This document shows positions 57,401 to 63,400 of a stretch of DNA of 64,000 nucleotides, in pieces. The position numbers were made by a program, and so were the translations under genes. The stretch lies in the NCBI RefSeq assembly GCF_004000885.1, contig NZ_BIMC01000001.1, positions 372,001 through 436,000 of the forward strand. The letters are read 5' to 3'. This DNA comes from Paenibacillus glucanolyticus NBRC 15330 (GTDB taxonomy: Bacteria > Bacillota > Bacilli > Paenibacillales > Paenibacillaceae). Each line of letters begins with the position of its first letter. The stretch's first letter is position 1. The notes under the pieces were generated by a model, which ran no database searches, was not told the DNA's origin, and saw only the letters and a program-made list of their open reading frames with translations.

Positions 57401-57470
57401 GCGTAAACAAATGAACCGTGGACGCTGCTACGGACCTATTAGAACCTGAAAGAGTATGTTGATTTCTCAT
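39489..57470 (-). CDS. trans-AT type I polyketide synthase, terminal subunit with thioesterase
   Basis: 5993 residues with no AT domain. Order and key residues: KR (about 1-430; Rossmann motif near 196), ACP (Ser499), KS1 (597-1035; Cys773), ACP (Ser1306), KS2 (1387-1808; Cys1554), KR (about 2050-2480), ACP (Ser2560), KS3 (2651-3072; Cys2817), ACP (Ser3341), KS4 (3438-3877; Cys3618), DH (about 4069-4370; His4100, Asp4274), KR (about 4400-4790), ACP (Ser4855), KS5 (4961-5399; Cys5131, with altered HGIAS and VMGH motifs), ACP (Ser5613), TE (about 5680-5985; Ser5759 in GYSLGG, Asp in LDSPYG, His in SNHMVLL). The protein starts mid-module: its KR-ACP completes the KS-DH at the end of the preceding subunit. 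The ATG overlaps that gene's stop by 4 bp, with GGGGGAGGG upstream. The TE releases the finished chain by hydrolysis or cyclisation. Malonyl units must come from a separate AT outside the window. Confidence 0.96.
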   Translation of the reverse strand: MRNQHTLSGSNRSVAASTVHLFTPHFREAGMMDRHMPAEETRHMVILCDMEHVSQESVQVRMSGAEVHMLQSSPYMEIHERFQTYAQQMFDWVKTILERKETGKTLIQLVVSAQGEQKLLTGLFGFLKTAHLENPQLRVQLIVTELDETIDQLVQQLNESKGQPDDRVQYDQGIRMVADWNEIAASPLEPRISWKDNGIYLITGGAGGLGLLFANDIVRQVKDPVLILTGRSVLSGETDARLHELRSSGAQIVYMQTDVTHRDQVEGLFRYIVEEFGKLSGIIHSAGVICDNFIIKKDRQEVQQVLDPKVAGLVNLDLASKELPLDFFVFFSSIAGSFGNPGQADYAAANAFMDAYAMHRNGLAASGLRQGRALSVSWPLWKDGGMGIDPQAEDRMMHSWGVTALETNAGIQAMFQALASGHDQVLILPGELTKMRDTLLSSSALKQVISETADRSQVDRERLRDRTAQQFRALFGEITQLDASKININEPLERYGIDSIMINQLNMNLERIFGALSKTLFYEYQTLGEVVDYLAAEYTELCVKWTGMGEEQVVREIPASNPTASHPDNSFPALVSRRRGTKRSNSFPAHKPARNTREPIAIIGISGRYPGARNLSEYWENLKAGKDSISEIPEDRWTMEGFFHPDPQEAASQGKSYSKWGGFLDGYADFDPLFFNISPREAMLMDPQERLFIESCWEALEDAGYTREQLAVQHNRRVGVFAGITKTGYDLYGPELWEQGEHLNPYTSFSSVANRVSYYLNLQGPSMPIDTMCSSSLTAIHEACEHLHLGDCEMAIAGGVNLYLHPSNYHWLSVQKMLSKDGKCKSFGQGANGFVPGEGVGIVLLKPLSRAIADEDQIHAVIKSTSTNHGGKTNGYTVPNPVAQGELVRAALDKAGVNARAVSYIEAHGTGTDLGDPIEITGLTQAFSKDTDDTGYCAIGSAKSNIGHLEAAAGMAGLTKIVLQMKHKMLVPSLHAQELNPNIHFAKTPFVVQQSLEEWQRPVIHFDGKLREFPRIAGVSSFGAGGSNAHVILEEYRPEEASRNDPTLMQVKQVKHVKVIVPLSAKTEAGLNERAGQLLSVIRAGELSDSDLPDVAYTLQIGREAMEERIALVVDSIQELQTKLMRYLEGQADIDGLSKGQNKAGKELKDITEVNANMEIWLQLGDYQSIARFWVEGPSLDWNSLYSVGPKPRRRSLPTYPFARERYFIADKLDGERIISTPASFIEPLGSDESVKFDANENMEQSDRQADHRRTESGKGRKREMRGLNEQQCVELDLKDQIGALLQIQRDRLDSEINLADFGFDSISLTHLAASLSKLYGIELTPAVFFGHSSINKIAEYLMTEHQEVVAAFYYEAEESKPVASVSRTKPRSSERPKVISRSASPDVPEPIAIIGMSGRFPDARNVEEMWTILTEGRSAVKEIPSDRFDWRDYYTDSGKESQTIDSKWCGCIPGVGEFDPLFFEISPRDAELMDPRQRLLLQEAWNALEDAGYGTKKIEAGKIGMFVGAEQGDYQQLVRGEAGITSNHNAILAARLSYFLNLNGPVLSVDTACSSGLAAAHQACLSLRHEECDTAIAAGVNLMLTPEPYIGMSQAGMLSKDGQCFAFDQRANGLVPGEAVAVVILKRLSRAEADGDSILGVIRGSGMNYDGRTNGITAPSGVAQRDLVTAVYQQSGVTPEDIEYVVTHGTGTRLGDPVEVNALQDAFKANTDKQGYCAITSNKTNFGHTFAASGLVNMINLIQAFRHEMIPASLNVEEENDYIHWTESPFYVNKTNKPWPSNSVKNRLGAVSAFGMSGTNVHMVLESYAREPIEESADRSPYHLLTFSAKTSEALEEKIQDMLAMFRNTKLSQEEMGHLGYTLLEGRQHFNHRIAIVVRDKQDAEYALSTSADKVRLPSLFSGKVPRDFEGQSMIQQYVQDLMRTMPSLMEDPDKYREALHALADFYCQGYELSGENLYAGTSARLTHLPTYPFARERYWTSRNDVKGDAAGTKSRSMRITNRPSKDNTGASMKQTQESYEMMTFEEVWEEEVLTGTHNTETKTMICFLSQHGSQQKFLETATGLGGDTQVIFVSRSTGFAKNTTYDYTISETDRETYVQALSSIKEDFKEIDAVLYLWPMEDAIYVKDVSCVVHLIQAIASARLKPKRLLLAGQYENRLEQCYMESWTGFERSLGLVLPNISVSVVSLESQAQPHEVSWREVTQRLLAEISNNQATSVWYQKGKRHVRQIKPTVMANGSNMLKNGGTYLVTGGCGGLGLVFARHMAERYGANLILTGRSPMNDEMRFSMEELENRGGHVVYVQADICDAEGMREGLAPAKDRFGAIHGVIHAAGMSSSQNILEKEIEDFHKILAPKVEGTLALEALLQGEQQLDFICYFSSTSAVLGDFGSCDYAVGNRFQMAYARYRNEQRRSGRTFVINWPLWKDGGMGFQDKANTELYLKSSGQRFLEAEEGLQIFERILSNSHSQHLILVGQRSRVHRFLGIADRGSVIEAKEQESKTVQALSAPGRGWTSEMKGLSLEQCLERDLKEIVSQLLKIPRDKLDLEENLAEFGFDSINLAQFANALTEHYGLDITPSLFFGQSTIGKLIGYFLDEHKELAADFYQEGQIEHTDLRQPLNRPESEQTAFKRARGPVRKAIPNLSPPAMHEPIAIIGMSGRFPEARNIDEMWTILAEGRSAVSEVPVERFDWRKYYGDGEQESGQIHCKWCGTIPGVSEFDPMFFEISPNEAKTMDPRQRLLLQESWKALEDAGYGEDRLGTGKIGMFVGVEDGDYHLLVKDKGTITSNHNAILAARLSYFLNLSGPNMAINTACSSGLVAAHQACMSLRNGECDTAIVAGVNLLLTPQAYAGISQAGILSADGKCYAFDNRANGTVPGEAVAVLVFKRLSQAEADGDPIQVVIRGSGVNYDGRTNGITAPSGVAQSKLLREIYAQYQINPEEIEYIVTHGTGTKLGDPVEINALNDAFKAHTGKQSYCALTSSKTNFGHAFAASGLVSLINLVLSLRHEMIPPSLHFEQENDYIHWGASPFYVNREAKVWSRPEGTVRTGAVSAFGMSGTNAHMVLESYARDRKGGVSKARPPYHLLALSAKTKEALDEKIRDMIQTLDQETWNDEDLPHISYTLLKGRRHFSYRCAVVIQDLGDAKYVLNLSSSSEKVPNLFTGRVPRDFTGQKAMQLYIQELLTKSLTQRHRKSEFQETLFVLADLYCQGYDIEWNLLFGEDQPYKVKLPTYPFEKGEYWVDSAETAVNEPAAVGMEKETGFDSAAEVEELPLASQTEDLEDDLNEEQTPLQGSVDTEAMVSAATARLRMLLGEVTGIPHDKLEEEASFEELGLDSLMITALNRKMELWIGKLDTTLFYTYNSVKTLAAYLIREYKDVVSALAADTAVAVVEKSLKSLKQVETTKKPAISASISSVSPSNKQSISLTERQPSQSADIAIIGVAGRYPKAETLEQFWNNLYEGKDCIEEIPANRWPLEGFYEPDRAKAVAKGLSYSKWGGFLDRIDYFDPLFFNISPRDAMYMDPQERLFLEVAWGCMENAGYTRESLKHEGYGNQIGVFVGATFNNYQLFMADAAKQANQDMYLATSQMFSIANRVSYIMNFTGPSLTVDTACSSSLYAVHLACESIRNGQSKMAIAGGVNLSLHPSKYITLCQGQFSASDGRCRAFGEGGTGYVPSEAIGAVFLKPLQEAIQDQDYIYGVIKGTAVSHAGRTNGYTVPSPVSQSQAIENALIQSGIDPRSISSIEAHGTGTALGDPIEIKGLMDVFGRYTEETGYCSISSVKSNIGHAEAAAGIAQLTKVLLQMKHQTLVKNVMHGQRLNPNIDFNQTPFVVQSETAYWKRPTINGEEVPRRSGISSFGAGGANAHIVVEEYIPKDSHKAPIAVHSHSPALILLSAKNEDRLREQARRLMHAIGEEQLTDASLRDIAYTLQVGREAMEDRLAMIVGSVDDLKAKLHEFANGCDSIKDTFRGQVKRNKETMSLLEADEEIQDAIVRWIQRGKYAKLLNLWVRGLSVDWGQIYGEVKPSRIGLPTYPFAGEPYWIPEAGADAETSRPAEASAASVVHPLLHRNTSDLSGLRFTSMYTGNEFFLKDHVVKGAPVLPGVAYLEMARAAVEQTAGEILKEERMGIRLKNVVWARPIAVRDEPVQVYIDLVHEDNGEIAYEVYSSEPGADGEAVLHSQGSAILGSMEDHISLDIQALQSECNRDVISSNQIYETYRAMGIHYGPAHQGIQKVYLGSGQALAKLSIPAVVSETTQMYTLHPSLMDSALQATISMMMSSDPASSAALKPGLPFALQELEVFGRCPSEMWALIRYSEGNNADSKVQKLDIHLCDAQGTVFVIMKGFSTRVLDSEVKSQGLSETPGTLMLEPIWREQPVPSNTSAQGYAKHLVFLCEIGLDLQQGMNQQMTQARCITLESSQERMEERYTSYASRIFEEIQAVLQEKPKDKILIQVVSLPQNDRLLFSGLSGLMKAAQLESSKLACQFIEIESGSAEIAKLTGVSMENSGQPSDQRIRYRDGKRWVAGWGELHADAKEAVPPWKDQGIYLITGGAGGLGIIFAREITNTAKETVLILTGRSALQAGARAELDELRARGAKVDYRQVDVTDRQQVFALIRSIQDEYGRLNGIIHGAGIIRDNLILRKDVGELQEVMAPKVNGLVNLDEASKNIHLDLFIAFSSVAGATGNPGQTDYAAANAFMDAFAEYRNTLAASEQRHGRMLSINWPLWKEGGMRVGDDVEKIMLKSLGTVPMQTSAGIQALYQGLASGRHQVLVMTGMMSRMKPRMLPPTNAVAPQPSMMTATVKHDDGTQRDRVETVLIQNVSTLLKVKLEDIDIQSEFSEYGFDSISLTQFANMLNEAYSLELTPTVFFEYTTLDSFAEYLIAEHPAAFTAGTPSDMQSDAPEVNVIEINAVEVEVEKEEVNPVRKPRSRWAPKVVQPVQLAQVAQDTQAEPEPMAIVGISGLFPMAQDVNEFWRNIVEGKDCITEIPKERWDWRECLDDPSEAQGHSSLKWGGFIEGVEEFDPLFFGISPREAEIMDPQQRLLLTQVWKAVEDAGIAPGKLSQDPTGVFVAAGPGDYMNITSISQGNPQAMTGVVPSLIPNRISYALNLQGPSEYYETACSSTLVALHRAIRSIRDQECEQAIVGAVNLLISPIGFIGFDAMGYLSPDGHAKSFQSDADGFVRSEGVGAMIIKPLSKAIKDHNLIYAVIKGTGVSHGGKGMSLTSPNAGGMKAAMSQAFKGSGVHPRTISYIEAHGIASPMADGIEVNALRAGYQEIASNSSSAIDSVKDNACYISTLKPVMGHGEVASGMASLIKAIQAIRHKLIPGVVRFTSPSEHITLAGSPLRISAEHHEWEALTDADGKTLPRRAAINSYGIGGVNAHVILEEYIPADEGLLRAEPSGKPQIIVLSAKKTERLQEYASQMLEYAERHSEFSLEEFAYTLQVGREQMESRLAMVASSRQELITGFRIFLNASPDNPGGAITNPAIFTGDTTFSSSKLDSAALQSLFAENNLTNIALQWTKGGQFPWEWLHMEERVHRISLPAYPFEKRRCWPELDDVQETDPDPYISSRVIDIVSSILGMAPAEMNPGLPLDRYGLDSILLMQLLQQLQHQLDPAVDLVKLQECRTVMDIAAMIELPPTEDRQPRLDPENASIAPVNWPQFPELILLNKGSQGSPVFWFHGGLGGVEMYQKLAQKSERPFYGIQARGWLTDRTPLKGVGAMAAYYAHIIQSVQPDGPYDLGGYSLGGVLAYEVTRQLQVLGHVVNSVVMLDSPYGKEFQQGAVSRTTAVLQAVNLALASRNFQEPDKFIQTLIHRDELDFNVEEGKLLEQLIKLGNTRGLTKTEDQIVSMIEANVKIQHAYQFDQYAAMPLPDPDAVTCYYFRNKGGLIFGELEPYFSTTEDSSVLDQAAYWKEWERQFPDLHVMDIDPSNHMVLLSEAKSYETIFAFCEALYSGEGITKEFLQMFKEQTKELHGSKV

Positions 57471-60400
57471 AGTTTTAACCCTCCCCCAACCATGTCGTGT
57501 CCTACAGTATATTTATCTTTGCTCTCCGTAAACCGGACTGTAAGTCCCTTCAATCTTGCATATACCTTACCGTGTTGATCATACAAGTCCATATCTACTT
57601 GTATATCCTTATTCCCCTGCACGCGATGTTCGCTCTTTCGTACATGGATCCATACTTGCGGTGTGGGTTCACCGATCATTTGCATCTCTTGCAAGTAGAG
57701 CGGCAGCATGGATTGGATAACATCACTGCTCATTCGAGGATCCCTATCCGCCAAAAGACCAATAGCCGCCTGCAAAGCGGCATCTGTAATACATGGGTGC
57801 AGAATAAAGGGATGAGACGAATCCGTCCAGGTTGCATGCAGTGAAAGTTTGGCAAGCACTTCATTCTGTCCGACAAACAGCTCGTCTACCACTCGATGCT
57901 CAGGGCTATAGACGGCTTCTGCCTGATCGTATGCCTTATACCAGTCTTCTTTTGAGAAATATTTCACGTTGCATTGTTCCCGTATGAGGTTCAAATCAAT
58001 TGTTTCAGCTCCTGGTACAGGATAAGACGATACGCTCCCTTGATTGTGTATAACCGGTTCTGGGCTGCTCAGGCCAGAACTGCTGTAGATTTCAAACGAA
58101 ATACCCTCATCATCAGGAAAGACGTCGATATGAATCTCCAAGCCTTCCATCCCTAACTCAACCGGACTGGACCAGACCATATCCTTGATCTGGATGCCTT
58201 CATGAGGTCCTATAAAAGCTCCCGCCGACATTTCCGCCGCTTTTCGTGCCATCTCGAGATAGGTCAAGCCAGGTATGGTTTTTGTTCCTTTGACATTCCC
58301 ATAAGCCAGATAAGGTTCGCTGCCTTTAAACGTCGTGCTGTAGCGAACTCCTGACAGATCCGAGGTATTCCGATGAAGCAAGGGGTGCAGCATGGCCTGT
58401 CCTGGTGACGCTGTATCATGGGATGATAAACGTTTGTTTTTCTTATCCGGTACCCAATAGCGTTCTGTCGCAAAAGGATATGTTGGGAGGGACAAAATTC
58501 TATAACGTTCACCTGAGAACAATGCTTCGTAGTTAAGCGCATATCCTTGAACGTATAACTCAGCAATCGCAGATAACCGTTCCACGTACCCATTCGGATC
58601 TGCTGCGAAGCACTCCTCAATGCATTGATTTCCGTACCGTTTCAGCGAAGGCTGCTCCCGCCGATCATTTTCATTCCGTTCTGAAACGTATACCTGCGGT
58701 ACTTTGCTCCTGGCCAGCCATTTGCTTAAATACGATATAAGTTCATCCACACTGCGAACAACGCAAGCTAAACGATGGTTGAAATGTTTTCTCCCCGCCA
58801 ATAACGTGTAGCTTAAGTTGCCGCAGTCCGCTTGCTGATTCCGTTCACAGTATTCGATTAGCTGGTCAGCCTGCTGCCGCAGCTGCTCTGGAGTGCGCGC
58901 GGATAACGCTAACAAATACCCTGGTTTCACGGAATGGCTCCCTGCAGGTTCCGATGCTTCCTCAATAACAATATGGGCGTTTGTGCCACTGAATCCGAAA
59001 GAGCTGACAGCAGCCCGTCTTCTGTCATTGGAGCCGGTTTCCCAGTCCCTGAGCGTTGTATTGACATAAAACGGGCTGTCCTTAAATTGAATATTGGAGT
59101 TGCCCGACTTGAAATTAAGCGTAGGCGGGATTTGTTGATGCTTCATGGACAGCAGAATTTTGATGATTCCCGCGACGCCAGCCGCATGGGCCGCATGCCC
59201 GATGTTGGTCTTGATTGAACCGATGGCGCAGTATTCCTTATTGTCGGTATATTTCCTGAATGCTCTGGTAAGTGCCTGGTATTCAATCGGATCTCCCAGC
59301 TTCGTGCCCGTTCCGTGGGCTTCAACTACCTGGATGCCGCTTGGATCAATATGAAACGCATCATATACGCTGCGTTCCAAACTCTCCTGGGAAATGGCGC
59401 TTGGCGCCGTAATACCATTGGTGGTTCCGTCCTGATTCATTCCCGATCCGCGGATGACGCCGTAGATATGATCTCCATCATCCATCGCTTCGCTAAGACG
59501 CTTCAATACAAGCACGCCGGCCCCTTCACCGGGAACAAATCCATCCGCACGGTCATCAAAGGTATAGCTGTGTCCTGTTGCAGAGAGCATTCCGGCTTTG
59601 TTGGTGCTCAAGTAGTACCAAGGCGTAGACTGGATAAACACGCCTCCCGCCAGAGCCATTTCCGTCTCTCCTGCCCACAATCCCTGACAAGCGATATGAA
59701 CCGCAACCAACGAACTGGAGCAAGCGGTATCGATAGCAATAGCCGGTCCCTTGAGATCAAGGTAATAGGCAATCCGTGCCGGAATGACCGACCCGGCTAT
59801 GCCCCAGAAGGCCTGCGCGGGTGCATCGTCACCCGACAGCTGGTGATAATCCCCCGCTCCTCCAAGGCAACCGACATAAACGCCGCATTGGCGTCCCTGA
59901 ATCCTGGAACCGGCATAACCGGAATCCTCCAGTGCCTTCCAGCACTCCTCCATAAACAATCTCTGCTGGGGATCCATATAATTGGCTTCAAGTCCGTTAA
60001 TATTGAAAAAAGAAGGATCAAATTGATCGATGTTCTCTACAAAGCCGCCGCGGTTGCAATATTCGGCATCCTCCGGATAGTATGCCGTGAGATCCCAACG
60101 CGGTGACTCTCCGATAAGCTCCGCTCCATTGGATAGATGTGTCCATAATTCATCCACGTTGGCCGATTGGGCATACTTTCCGCTCATTCCAATTATGGCA
60201 ATCGGCTCTTTTTGCATGGATGTCTTAAGGGCGACCCCCTGCTGTTCAAGATTAGCCATTTGAGAGTCAGGCAGTGGAGCCGCATCCATAAACCTGCCAA
60301 AGTAAGACCTAGGGGCGGAGGCGTCCTCTATATCAGATTCACCCGGCTTAGCCTCAACAACGACAGCTTCGTCTTTAAGGTTTTGTCCGAATTCACTGGC

Positions 60401-63400
60401 GACCGCATCTCTGTGATCCGATAAAATATACGCTGTGAGCTGCTTCACGGAACTATAATCAAAGAGGCTTGTCGTATCAAGTTCAATGTTTAAGGCTTGA
60501 TTAAGCACTTGTACCAAATGAACACCGATAATAGAATCCAGACCGTAGTCGGCAAAAGAATCCTCCAGCTCGATTTCGTTCCTGTTCACCTTCAATGCCT
60601 CCGAGAGCTTCTCAATGATGGTCTCCTTCACATGATCCTCCAGCATCTGTTCGGTCACAGCCCTGGTTGTTTGCGTAGCCGCGACGTTCTTCTCATGTCT
60701 TTTTTCTGCTATAATCGTGGGCTGCAGCGTGGTCGTCGTGTCAATTCGGTTTAGCTTGGACATGCTTCTGACCTCGGCATGCGGGGAAGCATCCTGGAGT
60801 GCTATCTTCTGTCGTACAACCCCGTTGCTTCCCGCCGCAATGATCTGCTGTCCCCAATCATGAGCTTCTTGTGCCGGAAAGAAGACGCCCTCATAGCCTT
60901 CGGATTCCAACACGGCTTTCCAGGTTGCCGGATACAGGCCGGGGCTGCCGGGAATGCGTAGAGCTGCATCTTCATACAGCCACCACCCTTCCAGAAGTCC
61001 GAAAGTTAAATGAGTGAACAGCCGATTATCGCTGAGCTCGTTGATCAGAATGATGCCGTTCTTTTTTAACACGGCTTTGGCATTTCGTAACGTATGGCGG
61101 ATATTGCGCGTCGCATGAAGCACATTGGTTGCGATCGCAATATCGAATGCTCCCGCAGGCGTATTCGGACCGGATGCCGGTGCGTCTACATTGAAGATTT
61201 TATAGGTCAAATAGGCATGCTCCGGACCATATTCTTTTTCAGCAAACAATAAAAATGCTTTGGAAATATCGGTATAGCAATACTCCTCAATATGGTCACG
61301 GTAAGGCTTCAGTTTGTGGAAAAGCATGCTGCTAGTCCCTCCGGTACCAGCCCCGATTTCAATAAGCCGCAGCTTTGCCGAAGGATCTGCCTTGATCCTG
61401 TCCTCCACATACGCGATTAAGGCATCTGCAAGAGCTTCATTGAAATAGTCTGCAACCGGATTATTTTTATAAATGCCTTCCACCATGCTCATCGAGGAAT
61501 TAGGAAACAGGATATCGGTCGCGAGGCGCTGACCCGTTAGAATGTCAGGTAATGCGCGCAGCACCGCCTCCGTCAGTGTCATCCATGCTTTTAAGCTTGG
61601 ATCTGCCAGCCATTCCTTCTTTCTCAGCTCCCATTCCTTCCACATTGAATCCCTGTCAACGGTTACCGATTTCATGGTTTGGTACGTCTCGCCATCCTGA
61701 TAAAGGAATTGATTCTGTACAAGAACACGGTGGCTTTCCTCAAGCCATCTTTCGTACATGGGAGCCAATCCCTTGCGGGCGTTACCATCACTCGACGCCT
61801 TTATGCCCGACTTCAATAGCCCCATAGCCGTAAGCTCGCTCAAGAGCATTCTGGATAAGAGGTCAATCATTTCCTTATTCAGGCCCTGACCCTCGTTCAA
61901 GCTCGGAGCCTGGTAACCTGCCGCAGCGCTATTCCCCTTGAGGTTAAAACTGTGGATGGTTGGCGGTACGTTGTCCGAACGGATATCGAAACGCTCCTTA
62001 GGATTCATCCCTTCCACCAGGAGGGGTTTGGTTGTTGTAATCATGGCCATCTGATGGATGGGGTTCGATACCAGCAGTTCCACGGCCTTCATTCCATCCT
62101 CCGGTGTTATGAGTCCCAATCCGATTCGGGACAGCTGCTGTACATCCTCGGAAGCAGCAGCGTCAACGCTGCTCCAATACCCCCAGTTCATCACCTTCAC
62201 CTTACACGGCCACTCACTCGCGAGCCGATGGGCGAACGCATCCTTGAATGTACACCCGGAGGCGTAAGAGCTTTGCCTTGGGTTTTTGATGAGAGCGATC
62301 AGAGAAGAGAAAAACAAAACAAAATCCAAAGGTTCCTCACGAAACACCTGAGCCATGCGTACGCTCACGTCAATCTTAGCCGAGAGGCCCGCCTGGAATT
62401 GCTCCTCCTCCATATCCGCAAGGCTGCAGTCCGACAGCACCATCGCTGAGTGAACGATGCCGTTAATTCCCGGGAATTCCGCCTTAATTGCTGTGTAGGC
62501 TCCTCTGAGTTCTTCTAAATGGGTTGCATCTGCTGCGATATAAACAGGTTTCGGGCCAAATTGTGAGATACGATCCAAATCCGACTGGATCTGATCATCT
62601 ATAGGTCTGCGGCCAATCCATACCACGTTAGCCTTATACGTCCGGACCATGTATTCGCTCCATGCTTTACCGATTCCTCCGGCACCACCAATTACGACAT
62701 AAACGCCCCCGACCTTAAAGCTTGATTCCACCATTGGAGGCGGGTTCATAAGTACGAGATGCTGCCTGTACCACTCCTGATTCCGGTAAGCCCAGGGGTG
62801 TCCGCGCCGATCGGCAGGCAAGGCCAATAGATCGGTTACGGGCCAATCACAACCGGCCTCCAGATCGACGATCCTAATGTTCCAGTTGGGATATTCTTTT
62901 GCCATCGAACCTACCAGTCCGAGAATACTGGCATGCGCAGGATTAATCGTATCTGATCCATGAACGGATTGCGTATTAAATGTAATCACGGTCCATTCCA
63001 AGCTGCGAGTTGAATACCCCAGACGGATAAGCGATTTAATCGTTCGGAACAACGGTTTAACGCCTGACTCCTGTCCTGCGATCCATTCATCTCCCGCGGT
63101 GGGTTCAAGTGAATGTTCAGAAGGAGCCATCCATATCACATGATCTATCAAACCGCGAGCTTCCATTTGGGCTGCAATGCCTGTAATTGTATCTTGGGAC
63201 GTGATGTCGATGAATTGCATCTGAGGGTATATCTGCTGGATCGTACTTCTGTTTTCCTTCCCGCCGACAACCAGAACACGAGCCAACGCTTGGGGCAGCC
63301 TCTCTCCCTTATCTGGCAGCACCGCATCCCATACCGGGACGAGATGAATATTCCCGACAGGAGGCTGTGCATAGGACTCTTGCCGAATGGCATTCGACTG

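Noticed and set aside
59315..60106. 263-codon open frame on the plus strand inside the PKS
   Set aside because: It lies antisense to the KS domain of the partial PKS, its translation has no domain-like pattern, and long antisense frames are common in such GC-balanced PKS DNA.
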